Part shown: positions 1 to 13,100 of the stretch, one piece after another
Position numbering within the stretch: position 1 is the stretch's first letter
Layout: each line of letters opens with the position of its first letter
DNA from: Tethya wilhelma
Taxonomy: Eukaryota > Porifera > Demospongiae > Tethyida > Tethyidae
Assembly: GCA_964030475.1 (NCBI GenBank)
Contig: CAXIPT010000002.1
Span: forward strand, 15,080,095 to 15,144,094
Length of the DNA stretch: 64,000 bases
Direction: 5' to 3'
Translations under genes and position numbers: made by a program
Notes under the pieces: model-generated
What the model was told of the DNA's origin: nothing
The model's input: only the letters and a program-made list of their open reading frames with translations
Database searches by the model: none

Positions 1-103
1 GACAAGCAGAGAAAGGGTTGAGGTATTACTGGAGGTCAGACTGGTCTACTCAAAGCTGCTAACTTCACCTCAAAGTGACTGACTGTTTTCTCTCTAATTG
101 AAG

Positions 104-607
104 AGCACCGAGATGAACTGAGTCACACTGCTTTGTCGTTGGTTTCTCAAATCGAAGCTTCTGTCTTAGCTTCAGTCATGCTGGTGATTCTTCCATACTG
201 CTGTGAAACTCTGGGACTAGCTTCTGAAAGGAAGGTAATCCAATATAGTACTGCAAATTATCATGTACCACGATGATTGAACTGATTTGCTAATATAGTG
301 TATGGTCTATTACTATTACCATGAAGTGTGCTTCTGCATGCATCTACTCTGTGTGTGTGCTAAGTATGAATGTTTAAAGTGAGATTTTTTTTAGAAAACA
401 ACAGTATGGAGAGGTACATGTATATACACTTGTGTACAACAAAAACGACAAAATTACCAGGTTAGGATAGTACGTACTCTTGACTTGTGCATGTTTGTCT
501 CACTTCTTGTATCATTCTTCTTCTTTCAGTATGGCATCGTACACCTTGAAGTAGCAGAGCACTTTTCATATGGAGCAGAGATTCTACAGATACGCTCAAT
601 CTTGTAA
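104..607 (+). CDS. possible last two exons of an unidentified gene
   Basis: A pyrimidine-rich tract with AG at 102-103 is followed by an open stretch to 234, ending at an AAG|GTAATC donor. A second stretch opens after TTCTTTCAG at 530 and runs in the same phase to TAA at 605-607. The joined reading would give about 69 residues, hydrophobic in the middle. I recognise no family. The support is only splice-site geometry and phase agreement, so this may be chance. Confidence 0.2.
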
Positions 608-794
608 GCAAAATAAAATATTGTTTGTTTTTTTGTTATCACAAGTCTTTTTGTTTGTTTTTTATTTTCTTTTTTTACATGTAGATTTTACAGTAGGAGT
701 GACAACATTGTACTTGTTACCTTATGGTATACCACAATCTATATTGGCAGAAATTCACCCTTGTTTGGAGTCTTTTGGACCATACTTTGACTCC

Positions 795-1242
795 TCAACA
801 GCGCAGTTCCTCGTCATTGAGTTTCAAGTTGGATTTAGCATCCATCTGTTCTGCAACCAGCTCATATACTATACCATCCGGCTCTGTTGCTGTATCAGAG
901 TTGTCTTGATGGTCAACCTGAAAGCCAGCCAGTTCATAGACACTTTATTTTCTGGCATTGATATATATTTACACTAGCTCTATACTTCAGGAATACAAAC
1001 CATTCAATTTTGATACTTACCCAATTACTGTTCATGATGTGTATAGTAGTACTGTAAAACCATGGATATTTTGAACTTTTTCTGTTGCTTCCAGGCATCT
1101 TGAATACTTGCCACCTGGTGTCAGCCTCTTTTGAAGACCTCTTTCCCTTTGATGTGGGCTTGTTGTGTTGTAAAAAAAGCAACAAAAAAGTAGCCAGCTG
1201 TCTAGTTGGAAGATCCCGTGCAGAATCTTCATGCGCAATCAT
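795..1242 (-). CDS. possible small two-exon gene, unknown function
   Basis: Reading leftwards, an ATG at 1240-1242 opens 74 codons to a good donor (TGG|GTAAGT, exon end 1021). A 103-bp intron ends in GGCTTTCAG, and a second exon (917-795) continues in the same phase to a stop. The product would be 114 aa. Its first exon carries a basic serine- and lysine-rich stretch, and the second is acidic (EPDGIVYELVAEQMD). I recognise no domain. The splice sites and phase are good, but two short exons are weak evidence. The DNA just upstream (1243-1340) is richer in CpG than its surroundings, as a promoter might be. Confidence 0.35.
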
Positions 1243-2222
1243 TCTATACTTCCGGTTGAGGTTTGTGGTGATGTTAAACTACAAAATTATGACGCAATTC
1301 TTCCTGCCCGCGCTCTTCGCGCATTATTCGCGTGTTGCTATGACCGACCACCCTTAAAAATGCAACTACCAATCAGATTGCAGCATTCAAGTTTTCACGT
1401 GAAAGTCATACTTTCAATTGCATATCTCACGAGACTCGAGATGTCTCAGTACAGTGATTGGGGAACTTAGCTTTGCGTGAATTGCTTACAACAGAACGTC
1501 TCAAAGATTGTATATAAGTGTAGAATCGCTTACAGAAGAGTTTTGCTAGTGAAAAAATAGATCGTGCTAATTGGGCTATAAAATTAAAGCTAGGATGGAT
1601 CTGGTAAGCAATCAGACATTGATAATCTAGTTGACCAGGCTCTAGTAATTGGCTCCCTACACACGCACACCAGATTTATAATAGAGCTAGCTCTCAGTGC
1701 TCCTAGCTTGTTCAGAGTACGTACATACAGACACACACACGCGCGTCACATGACATCCAGTTTCACTGCTGACTCAGCACAACGGGGAAATCGCTCAAAA
1801 GATACCAGACCCTCTTTCTTCTTGGAGAAAGGGTGGAGTCTGGGGACGAGACTAATGTTATTAGGGATAAAATTCTTCATAAAATGCTCCCACAAGAAAG
1901 CTCTCAAACGAAACTTGATTAATTTTTGTGTTCACACTTAAATCAAGATCTATTACTTGGCATTCCACAGACGTACCACACGAGTGAAATAAAAGTTTTT
2001 AGTAATTGTCAGTCTTGTGAACTTGTGGCTCAGCCTTCCATTCAAACCAATTCTAGTATTGCTTCTTGGAAAACTCACAAAAGGTTTAATGTGATTAAGA
2101 TCTTCAGGATTCAGAAAAACTAGATCCTGTAGTTCCAACCAATACATAAGTGGTAAAAGTGTTAGTGACAAGAGCCGTGATTTGTAATCAGGTGTAATGC
2201 TAGACAAGCAAAATCTGAAATT
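1243..2222. other. no gene seen; possible promoter and repeat debris
   Basis: I see no exon with convincing splice sites. 1290-1345 is locally CpG-rich and could belong to the promoter of the leftward gene candidate. Around 1810-1855 there is a short imperfect inverted repeat (GACCCTCTTTC and GAAAGGGTGGAGTC with a small loop). Confidence 0.4.
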
Positions 2223-5200
2223 AACTGTCTTAATAGCGAGATTGCTGCCCTGAAATCAGCTTTGTCTAGGCTAGAGGGTAAAATTTTGTCCTCTACATCC
2301 ACTAATAATCAGGGTTCCACAAACAATATGTCTTTAAACCAAGTCCAGAATCAAAAGAGTTATGCTGAGGCCTTGAAATCAACCATTGCAAATGTTTCCA
2401 AAGAACTAGCTTCTGCTATCAATTGTAGTGAGCGAAAGTTCAATTTTTTTCTTTACGGAGTGGATGGGAGTCCTGAGGGGACTATAGGAAACATGATAGG
2501 GTCACTCATGATCATGATTCAGTAGCAGAAGTTGTCCAGGCTTTAGATGAGTCACTGGATCAGCATTCAATCCGAGATTGTTTTAGAATTGGTACTGCGA
2601 GAAAAATAGGCCAATTCTTGTTAAAGTAGCTTGTACTCAGAATGCAACATCAATTCTTTCAAATAGTAAAAAGCTATCTGAAAAATCCCAAGTACAACAA
2701 GGTGTAAACAAGAGAGACAGAATCAATTGTTGTTAAAGGAAAGATATCAGCTAATCAAAGCAGGTACACCTAGAAAAGATACTAAGATAAGAGGAAACAA
2801 GCTTTTAGTTAAAAATGAGGTTTTTGGAGATATAGTTCAGAATGAGTTTGTTCGATCAACATCTTTGTCTGTAATGTCTGTTACTAAGTCCCCTTGTTCT
2901 GTAAATAACCACCGATCCTCTTTCAATACTCAATTAGACTCATCTCACTCTTGTTCACTATCAAGTGATATTTCCCATTTGTCTCCACATGCTTCATCTT
3001 TTTCACCATCCCTTGTTAATTCCAATTCATCTCCTTTAGCTTCATCATTAACACCCCCTTTATCTATATCCTCATCATCAGAGTCTTCATGACTCGTTTC
3101 AGGCCCGCCTATGGAATGCACGTAGTAAAGTTAACAAAACAAATTATGTTCAATCGTTGTTTACTAGCAAATCTATTGATGTTTTTTGTCTCACAGAGAC
3201 ATGGCTTATTAACCCTTGGTGCGCATGCGCAGCAGGGGTTATGGTAGTCGTTTTGTCTGTGTGTGTGTGTGTGTGTGTGTGTTCCAACTATATCTCAAGA
3301 ACGGCAGCTTCAGTCTGCATACCAAGGTAAAATAATCAAGATTATCTAAAAAAATTACACAAAGAATTCAACAAAAGCCTGTAGTTCCTGAGATCTAAGG
3401 CTTTTCAGCCTCTTTGAGCGCTAAGCTTCGAGGCCACACCCATAATTTTGGGGGACGAGCCTGAGCGAGCTTCATAGCATAGACAGTAGAAGCTTAGCTA
3501 CTGGCCTGAGGTCCTTTTACAAAGCTCTGAAATCTGAGGCTTTTCAGCCTATCTGAGCTAAGCTTCGAGGCCACACCCATTCATCCTGTTAAAATTTTGG
3601 GGCAAGCATGAGGGGCAAGCCTGAGCGAGTCCCATAGCATAGCTGCAGACCTGCTTATTGATACACATGCACTCATCCAACTATATACATTATACAGAAA
3701 TAACAATATAATATTAGACTACACAATAGACTGCTATAATATATCAAATACCATCAAAATACTTATAAGATTCAGTATGTATACGCACCAAGGGTTGTGT
3801 ACCTTGGGTGCCTTCATTGAGCTAGTGCTTGATAATGAATTTGTACCACATGGCTATTCAGTATATAGACGAGATAGGACTAATAAAAGAGGGGGTGGTG
3901 TGCTTAAAGCTGTTTCCAATAATTTAAATTCAAAACGTGTATGTAGTCATCCAAATGTTGAAATCATCACTGTCGAGTTATGTGTTTCACCTAGAAGGTT
4001 ATTATCTTGTGTTTATGTACCACCTAACTGTAATGACACTTACTATTTTAATCTCTTTGATCACATCAAATCTCAAACAACCATTTCTGATTCAGATACT
4101 TTAATTGTAGGTGATTTTAATGTTTCAGACATAAACTGATCCACTCAAAATGCATCATCTCATTACTCTCAATGTTTGTGCTCGTGTCTAAGTGATAACA
4201 ACCTTGTTCAAATTACTCATATACATGGTAACATTCTTTATCTAGTTATCACAAACTCACCGATGAGGCTGTTTAATGTGCGAGTTGATATTTATCTTCT
4301 GATCATTTTATAATATTGACAAATTTGAATTGTAATTCTTCAATGTAGAGAGGACAAGGAGGTATAAACTATACTTATATGTATGCTCGAGCTGATTACT
4401 CAGCAGTGAATGACTTTATTTTTGAGAACTTAGGTGAAGTATCAAATCAGTTTTTGAGTATTGATGAGATGTGGAGTGAGCTTAAGTTACAGATTTTGCA
4501 AGCAAGAGAACTTTGTCCCTAAATTCAAGATTCCAAAGAAACCTCATCCTAAGAGGTTTGACTCATCTGTTCGTCATCATCTAAACTGCACTCGTACTTT
4601 ACGAAAGAGATATAGATCGAAACCAAGCAGTATCAATTTTTTAAACTCTTACTATATAGCTGAGAGTGAGCTGGAGAGTGTTCCAAAAGAGAATTATATG
4701 ACAAAAATCACAAGTGACTTCAGTAGTAATTCAAGGAAACTATATAGTCATTTGTATTCATTAACTAGCAGGAGTAGACTTGAGTTCTTTGCACACCTAT
4801 TTATGATGTGCAGCAAATTACGAACACTTTCAACCAATTTTTCCATTCTAAACCAAGTGACTTTGTGTTACCAAATATGTCTGAGCTTCCAACCCCTTCC
4901 TCACAGTTGAGTACCCTCAAAATCACAAAACTAGATGTATATAATGTTCTGTTAGCACTTGATGTGACAAAAGCTTATGGTTATGATGAAGTCCATCCAA
5001 AGAATGTCTTCTGTCTCTTTCTAGACTCTGTTCACTCTCTATTTGTAAGATGTTTATCACTGGGCACAATTCCAGCTGAGTGGAAGAAACATAAAAAACT
5101 CCAATTCCAAAGAAAGGTGATTTATTAGAAATTTCTAATTATAGATCAATTTCTCTTTTATGCATTCTGTCCAAGGTTTTAGAGTCAATTATTTTCAATA

Positions 5201-5940
5201 AGATCATTGATTTCATTCGTCCTAAAATATCTTCTTATCAATTTGGTTTCATGAAAAGGAAATCTTGACTTTTACATGCTGTATCCATGAAGCCTTTGAA
5301 AAACGTGAACAAGTTGATATGATTTATCTGAATTTTAAAAGGCCTTTGACACTGTGCCACACAAAGAGCTCCTTTTCAAACTTTGGAGGATGGGTATTAC
5401 TGGTGACTTATGGTTATGGTTGAAGAACTATCTCTGTGGCCGTTCTCATTAGGGCCACTTCTGTTTATAGCATTATGTTAATGATATTCCTGACACCATC
5501 TCTCACTCAAGGTGTTTTCTTTTTGCTGATGATGCAAAGCTTCTCAATTCAGTTATAGATCACCTCAATCTACAGGATGATCTTAATAATGTCAGCTCTT
5601 GATGTAAGCAATGGAATCTTACCTTAAACTCTAGTAAGTGTAATGCTATTCATTTTTCAATGATATTACAAGATGCAAGCTCTTACAATATTGATGGAAA
5701 AGCTACTCCCTTTGTCAAGTCTCAGTGTGACTTAATTAGGTGTTTTGGTTTTGAGAAATTTATCATGGGGCAATCATGATTGCATTTGTTCCAAAGCCTA
5801 CAAGGCTCTGTATGTCATTCGTAGGAATCTGCCTATTTTCTCATCTACCATACTTAAAAAAGAGCTTTATCTTACCTTGCATGCATGCCTGGCTCAGTCA
5901 TATCATTACTCAGCTGCTGTAGTTGATGAGTGACAATGCA
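2223..5940 (+). mobile_element. decayed CR1/L2-like non-LTR retrotransposon (LINE)
   Basis: Remnants of both LINE proteins are in order. 2223-3091 resembles the ORF1-type protein of this group, with a coiled-coil-like start followed by the RKFNFFLYGVD region, a DCFRIGT block and KDTKIRGNKLLV. 3100-4139 is an APE-type endonuclease, with CLTETWLI before an insertion and VPHGYSVYRRDR, RGGGV and LIVGDFN after it. 4820-5933 is reverse transcriptase, with LGTIPAEWKKH, YRSISLL, SYQFGF, the FADDAKLL catalytic block and the thumb-like KAYKALYVIRRNL. Stop codons and frameshifts break the reading many times, so the copy is dead. A 586-bp element is nested in the endonuclease region. Confidence 0.85.
3211..3796. 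mobile_element. terminal-inverted-repeat element nested in the LINE
   Basis: AACCCTTGGTGCG at 3211-3223 is the exact reverse complement of 3784-3796. The interval interrupts the LINE endonuclease reading after TETWLI, and homologous sequence resumes just beyond it. It contains a (GT)n run at about 3257-3282, two internal near-repeats (CTTTTCAGCC, then AAGCTTCGAGGCCACACCCAT) and no coding potential. This looks like a nonautonomous DNA element. No clear target-site duplication was found. Confidence 0.65.
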
Positions 5941-7099
5941 GTGTAGCTCAGCAAAATCAGTGTGAAACAAGTATCAGCGGTGTAACTGTTCAGGTTTTAC
6001 CTACAATTAGATAAATTTTTAAGTTCCCACTAGGCTGGCCCACACTGAGTCAGTACCAACATCCTTCCTCAGTGATTGCTGCACTGCCAGGCCAATTTAT
6101 TTCAACTGATGGTATGCCTAGCATGGACTAGACAAGGCTGTGCACCTAATCTGCTCACTCGGGTCTCAAAATTCGTGGTCTTCTTTTATACACAATGTCA
6201 TGCATGCATGCCTATGCATTCTATGCCGAGGCTTGTGCACCAACAATGCTTTCATTTATATTGTACACCATTTATGTACACTAAGATTTTGCTCTTGCTT
6301 GTCTACTAATTTTTGTCACATAGGCCGCATTTGGTGTGTGACATGGTGACATTAATCTATCTACCTACCTACCTACCTATCTTCTGTTCCAATGCCATGG
6401 GCACTAAGCGGCTTGGTGGTAATTAAGCCTCGCACATTTGTACAGTAGCACGTGCTGAGGGGTGGTAGTCGTTTTGTGTGTGTGTGTGTATATGTGTCTG
6501 TCTAAATTATCTGAAGAACAGCAGCTCTAGAGTCAAAATGGAAGGTACTTACGCTCATGAATCAAAATTATTTGAAATTTGTTGTGTAGGATCTTCCAAA
6601 AATCTGTAGTTTCTGAAATCTGAGGCTTATGTGCATCTCTGAGCACTTAGGCTTCAAAACCGCACCTATCAATCACTCCCTATGTAGTATGCATTATCTA
6701 GAACTACAGTAGAGTGGCATGGATCCCTGGAGTGGATGTAGATTGTTGGGCTATTCCAGTTTATTCACTTAATCAGATATTTTCGCTGCTTAATAACTCA
6801 AGTGAGATAACACTTTGTAGAACTATGACTGTATGATCTATAGTCACTGAGCTTAGTTGCTTGGTCAGGGACTGCCACGATGATAGCAAGCTGACTCAAC
6901 CGCGGGCTGTGTCAAGTGGTAGCACTGTTATATGTATGATCTAGTACTGAGCTTAGAAGTGTGCATGTTGTTTTGTATCAGTGAACTTCTGACTGGCTAC
7001 TAAGCTGAGAAACCTGGGGACTAGATTAAGTTGGGCCTACTATGATATTGGTAGATGAGTTAAGTTTCTTGATACACCTGTGCCATAGTCGTAGGTATA
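5941..7099. other. no gene seen; microsatellite and GT-repeat family copy
   Basis: A (CTAC)n tract lies at about 6357-6381. From about 6400 to 6680 there is a diverged copy of the sequence nested in the LINE: GGTGGTAGTCGTTTTGTGTG, a GT run, a CTGAAGAACAGCAGC block and a TCTGAGGCTT block. No exon is supported. Confidence 0.45.
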
Positions 7100-10060
7100 T
7101 ATGATACACTCTTTTTTTTTNAATAAGTTTTTTTGTCAAAAGTGTATTTTTTAGTCACAAAAAATTTTCTAAGTCGATAGTCAGTCAAAAAGACTAATTT
7201 GTTTATCTGTACTGTGAGAAAACTTTGTTTATCACAATGTTTTTCACCTCAAGATAATGTTCCAAGTGCTCAGTGTAGTTAAGGCATGTCCACAACTTTT
7301 TGTATGGGCAGTACCAATTATAATTAAAGCTTGTACCAATACATGCATTTGACAAGCATTGAGTAAGCTTTGAACATGAATAATTAATTTATGCATACTA
7401 ATGAGAATTTAGTCAGCCTTATTTTATTCCTTCTTTAGAGAAAGCATAGAGAAAGTTACTATCTTTCCTCACTAGTTCAGCTTAGTTATGGTAGGAATAA
7501 ACCATAGCTACATCAACAATTCTGTGCTTAGCTTCCTTCAAAAAGCTTGCAAAACAGAAGCCGTGAAAGTTCCCTAAATTAGTAGCGTACTTTTGGCTTT
7601 TTTTCTAGCTTGCAAAGCAGGACTACAAAAGCGATTGCATGCAGGTATAGCCTAAGCCTTGCTGCACCTACGTAGCCAGCGTCAAGCTTCTCCTGCAAAG
7701 CACTAGGAAAAAAAACGTGCGTTTAAAACTGAAGGTCTCGATCTCACCTCGATCGCGACTAAAGCCTATATTTCCACGCCTACTAATCAGACCCGATCCT
7801 AACTTGGTATTTTAGTAGGGCTCTACCTTCTCAGGTACATTAAGGACTAGGACCATGAATTATTGCTGAGTCAGCAAAAACGGCGCGCGCCCCGTAAGGA
7901 TCTATAGTACACGCCCTTTTTTGTCATATGATCATTGCGTGACTGTTCATTTATTGACTCATTTAGAAAAGAAAGTGAGCTGCCTGTGAAAGTTTGTGAG
8001 AGGTATTTTTAGTTCTGCTGCTAATTTAGCTTCTTTTTGCTAGTTATTTCTAAGCTATCGCTCATATTGGTATGTACAGTGTTTGTAGTGATCACGTGGT
8101 CTTGAGATGACATGGCAAGTAGCCTCACTAAAGTCAAGAATCTTTGAACGGAATTCTTACGACGCTTGTGAAGGTCAGTAAATGAGGTAAGTATGATCTA
8201 AACTAGGCTGTAAACAAGAATATTTCTTTACTTTTCAGAAAATAAACATAGTTACGCTCGTACAGCGCAAAATATGTTAATTAGCTTCATAAAAAAACAA
8301 CTTTTTGTCTCATAATTGGCATTCTGTGTATTTTTAGCTAAAACGCAGTAGAGGCTATTGTCCACATTAACTGCAGAGTCTGCTGAGCACAGTGAAACCG
8401 CTCTAGCTTAGGCGCTTATATTCCGTGTTGTGTAAATTTGCCTATCGACCTCCATCGCTTTATAGTGCCACACCCACTCATCCTTGTGGTGGGCGTGGCT
8501 AATTAAATCAATTTTCTAATTATTAAACATTCCCATTTCATATAATGTTTGAAAGAAGTCTAAATAATGTATATATTTTCTGGTATAGCACCATGAATAA
8601 CCACCTTGATGTCAAAATTTTAGCTGGTCCCAGTCTTTAATGCACCTGAGTTACCTAACAGGATGGCAAGTCTAAAGCCTATAGCTCGAACTGTAAAATA
8701 TTAAATGCAAAAAATCGCAAATTACGCGACCGTTGAATACGCGTGCGGTTAAATACAGGCATAGTTGCCAACAAAGATGCCTCACTCCGGCGCGTTCTTT
8801 AAATTGGAGGTTAGCTTTTTATTGATTAAATAAATTCTCTAGTGCATGAAGTTATTAGTACTAACTGGAAAATTGGTACTCCATACAGGGATGAAGGTGA
8901 GTATAGCCTATAAACAAATATTGTACCAAAAGATCATGTATTTTTGTGCTACAATTGCCTATAAGCTACTAGTACTTAGATTAATGCACATTTTCCAGTT
9001 ATACTATATTGCCTCACATAGAATAGAGCATTTTGGTATAAAAATTTACTGGGTTTCATTAAACAATGAAGTGGGAACAGTCAAAATACAAGACAAATAG
9101 TGATCTCATTAAATATTCATTTAATTGAAAAGGGGGTGTGGTGAGGTGACCACTTCCGGTTTAAAATATTTAACAAATGTTGAAGTAATAGTCATAACAG
9201 TTTATATTGCTAGCTAACCTCCACTGATGTCTTTAGTAGCTTCCAAATCTTACACATTTGTTGAGGCAATACCCACACTAAGGACATGCCTTAACTACAC
9301 TGAGTGTTGAGTCGATAGTCAGTCAAAAGATTTAGTTCTTTAGTTGTACTGTGAGAAAACTTTGTTTATCACAATGTTTTCACCTCAAGGTAATATTCCA
9401 AGTTTTGAAAAAAGTAACTGTTCACAAATGTGTTTCTTTTGTGCTAAAAAAATCTTTTCAAGGGAAAACAAACGTTTTTTGTCAAGGGTATTTTATGTCA
9501 CAGAAAATTTTCTAAGTCGATAGTCAGTCAAAAAGACTAAGTTCTTTATCTGTACTGTGAGAAAACTTTTTTATCACAAACAATGTTTCACACCTCAAGA
9601 TAATGTTTCAAGTGTTGAAAAAAGTAACTATTCCCAAAAGTGATTCTTTTGTGCTAAAAAATGTTTTCAAGGCAAAATAAGTTTTTTTGTCAAAAGTGTA
9701 TTTTTAGTCACAGAAAATTTTCTAAGTCGATAGTCAGGCAAAAAGACTAAGTTCTTTATCTGTACTGTGAGAAAACTTTGTTTATCACAAACAATGTTTT
9801 TACCTCAAGATTGACAAAAAACGTTTATTTTGCCTTAAAAAGATTTTTTAGCTCAAAAGAAACACTTTTGTGAATAGTTACTTTTATCAACTCTTGGAAC
9901 ATTATCTAGAGGTGAAAAACATTGTTTGTGATAAACAAAGTTTTGTCACAGTACAGATAAAGAACTCAGTCTTTTTGACTATCGACTTAGAAAATTTTGT
10001 GAGTAAAAAATACACTTTTGACAAAAAACATTTTTTTTAAAAATTTTTTTTAAAAAAATT
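7100..10060. repeat. repeat array of about 210-bp units with an inverted copy
   Basis: The core CTAAGTCGATAGTCAGTCAAAAAGACTAA, followed by a TTTATCTGTACTGTGAGAAAAC block and a TTATCACAA...TTTTCACCTCAAG block, recurs at about 7170, 9307, 9514 and 9726. A complementary copy lies at about 9810-10040, so 9660-10040 can fold into a long hairpin. The spacing of direct copies is 207-212 bp. One N at 7120 marks a gap in the T-run. The direct copies are split by the 7269-9304 element. No coding content is visible. Confidence 0.75.
7269..9304. mobile_element. 2.0-kb element bounded by 23-bp inverted repeats
   Basis: CTCAGTGTAGTTAAGGCATG at the left end (continuing TCC to 7291) is the reverse complement of 9282-9304. 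Both flanks are the 210-bp repeat, which suggests insertion into the array. Inside I see no transposase reading. There is a CpG-rich stretch near 7700-7900, a GTAAGTATG donor-like site at 8187, and unremarkable AT-rich DNA. A nonautonomous DNA transposon is the simplest reading; an inverted duplication of a short sequence is the alternative. Confidence 0.55.
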
Positions 10061-10163
10061 TCAAGTAGAATGTATAAGTGTCTTGTATGATATAAAAAAA
10101 AGAAAATAAGTGTATATATATATATAATGGAAGACAGTGAGCATGTAAGCAGTTGAGAGTTAG

Positions 10164-13100
10164 TTAATTAAGATGGCCTTCCGCAAGCTGAACGTCAATT
10201 GGGCACTCAGTGGCTGGATGGTGTCGGGATGATCTTGCCCCCCTGATGTACATGATGGACGCTCTCAGAAGTGCAAAGCTTAATCGGCATCGAATCCAGT
10301 TCAGAGTTGTAGCATAGGAAACATCTCTTTTTCCTGCTACCATTGATGCCAATCTCTTGTAGAACGTTGTTGCTGCTCGTCCCATTCTGCCAGTTGTGGA
10401 CAGCACTAGTGGTGTGCAGGTTGCATGCTCAATCTCCCGCACTCGCTGATCGTAGTGTCTTCTCTTTTCCTGCTCGTGCTTGCGATACACAGATGAGAGG
10501 GAACCATGACGATTTGATTGGGCGCTAGGGTTGAATACCCTTACATCAACAAATGCCTTTTCAAATCTTCCTCTCCAGAATCCATACATTGCAACATCGA
10601 GTCGAGCATTATCTTCAGTGATAGCAGAGCGATGAGACAAGGACTCGCCTGAGAATGGTTGTAGGTGGGGTTCTGTTGTTACTCCATGGCAGACTTCAGT
10701 CAATAGTGTGGCAGTGATATCTCTCACTTCGTTATGTCTCACAGCTGGGAAGCCTCCTGTTTTGCAAGTCAGAGCATGCTCAATACTGAATTGCTGTCCA
10801 CAGCTGCAGTGGGATGGCGAGTTGTGGAGTGGCCAGCCATATCTGAGGGAGAGGCTGTCTCTGAAAGCAGCTTTTGGCAGGGCAAAGCCATGTTCATCAA
10901 TGGGGAGTGATGTTAGCCAAGTGGAGGCTCCGAGAGCTCCATAGAACGTTGGAGAGTGTTTGGTAAGTTGCGCTGGAGTTCTTTGGCATCTTCTTTCTGC
11001 TTTGTGCATTTAGCATGCTTAATACCCCTCTTGATGCTCTGTTGAACTGAATGGCAACTACCTAGCTGGTGGTCCTGGTTGATGATTCGATCCACGAGTG
11101 GGGCACTGATTTGCTGTGATGTAGCTCTCTGTTCTTTTGCTGAGGCAACAGGGTTTGTTAGGCCCAGACCACCAAGACGTGCTGGTAGTGCTAACATTTC
11201 TCGCATATGTTCCCCCGGAGGGGATTGCCCTGTGAGTGCTGGGATGAAGTGTGTGTTGATTGCATTTTCTAGGGATTCCAAAACATCATTGGATTGGGTC
11301 TTTTCCCTCTCAGTTACCCTTAGAAGGTAATTCCACTTTGAAGATAGCCCATGGGTGAAGGCAGCATACGTTGGGTTTCTGCGATTTTACTGCTTCTCCA
11401 CTTCATTAACCCAACATTCCACTCTTCTTCCAACATACTGACGCACAAACAAGGGGGTACCCATTGCTCCACGCAGGTATCGCTCTCCATCTGTCGAGAT
11501 GACTATTCCAGTATCTTTAAAGATCTCCTTTGCAGCTTCAGCATGTTGTGGTTTTGCTAGGACATGTGTCTTGGAGCCATTTGGGAAGTATCCATACAAT
11601 GGACCAGTCGCCACTAGAAAATCCCACCACCTCTTGAGTCCCTCCAGGCTCGAACCAGCAGCAGAGTCATCAGCATACCATACTTGTTTAGCAATACCAT
11701 CCAGTCTGCTGATCAAAGGCGGGGTCCCAATGGCATACATGGCCATGGCTAGTGGATCCCCTTGAGTAGTGCCTTCTTTAGATAGTATACATTGTCCACC
11801 AACGAAGAGATGTGAGTTGTTGCGATAGGTGTTAATGAGGATGTGTGACAGAGCAGGACAAACTAAACCACAGTTAAGTAGTGTCACCTGTCTGTTCAAG
11901 CAGTTAAATTCATTTGACGCATCTACCGGCCAGGATCATTGCTTCAGTATCTTCATCGGCAAATATCTCTCCCATTGCATGAATGGCTGCCTCGCAACCA
12001 GCTTCCTGGCCAGCACATAGCTGGATAGTACCGACTGCATCCTGCAGGTCATGCTTTACAACTTTCATGACCGCCTTTCCAATGATCCTCCGCACAACTT
12101 CACCTATCCCTATGGGGCGGACTCCTGGGCATTTATCAAGAGGAATGAGACGACAGGAGGTATATGCCAGCAAGGTAGATGGATCAACGAATGTGGTAGA
12201 GATTCTTCGGGAAACAGCAGCAAGGGCCACACACAGGTCATTGGACTTTTGCCCGAAAGCAGTGCATAGTCATCTCCAACTGAGCACGTCAAGTCCAGAG
12301 GGGCCAGCTGCTCCCTGAGTGTGAAGAGCAGCAGCCCTAATGGATTCACCTGTAATGTTATCAAAGATAGCAGGGTGGAAGCTGTCATTATCTGTGTCTC
12401 CTAGTAGAGCTTCTGGGTATGCTGGCCAGGGCTCAGAAGGCCTGTGTCTGAGTTGTTGGACAAGAGCTTTATGGCCTGTCTCACCTGCCCCTCCATCATC
12501 ATCTTGGAAAATCTGCGGGCTATTGAGCCATTATTTGTTGTATCTTTTTGAGGTGGTTTAGAGTTAGCAAGTGACTTCTGTATGGCTCTATCTTCCTTCA
12601 AGAGGTTCGAAATGTCCCCTTTCTCCCAGAGACTTATTCTGCGCAAAAGGCAGGAAATGTGCTCGTGTGTTTTAGATTTAGCATGTGGTTTTTGGAACAA
12701 CAGCGAAGGTAGGGTCATGGCAGCCTTCATAGCGATGGCCTCCAGGTCAGATTCCAGGGCAAAGGCGTTGAAAAGACGAGTAAGTTTGGCTACAAACTGC
12801 TTGCCGCATGTCCCAGATGGAACTTTGAATAGGTTGGGTCTCCAATGAACCACTTGAGCATAGACCTCATCTATCACTTTCGTGAACTCCTCACCAGACA
12901 GGTCTCGCCATGATGAAGTCATTCTTGGTGCTGGGTTAAACAATGGAAAAGTTTGCATCTCATCATCCGTGTTGGTCTCCGTGCTGACGTCATCCATTCA
13001 GGCCCTCAACGGTGGGGCTTGCCAAAACGTCTTCAGAGTCAGAGCTGTTCCCTGTATCAGCACTTGAGTAGGGTGGTGGGCAGTGTCCATTGTTAGCTGC

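Noticed and set aside
7600..8200. Possible non-coding first exon with donor at 8187
   Set aside because: One donor-like site in a likely transposable element is not enough.
10343..12848. Plus-strand readings opposite the retrotransposon
   Set aside because: Antisense shadows of the minus-strand RT and endonuclease; no homology and no splice support.
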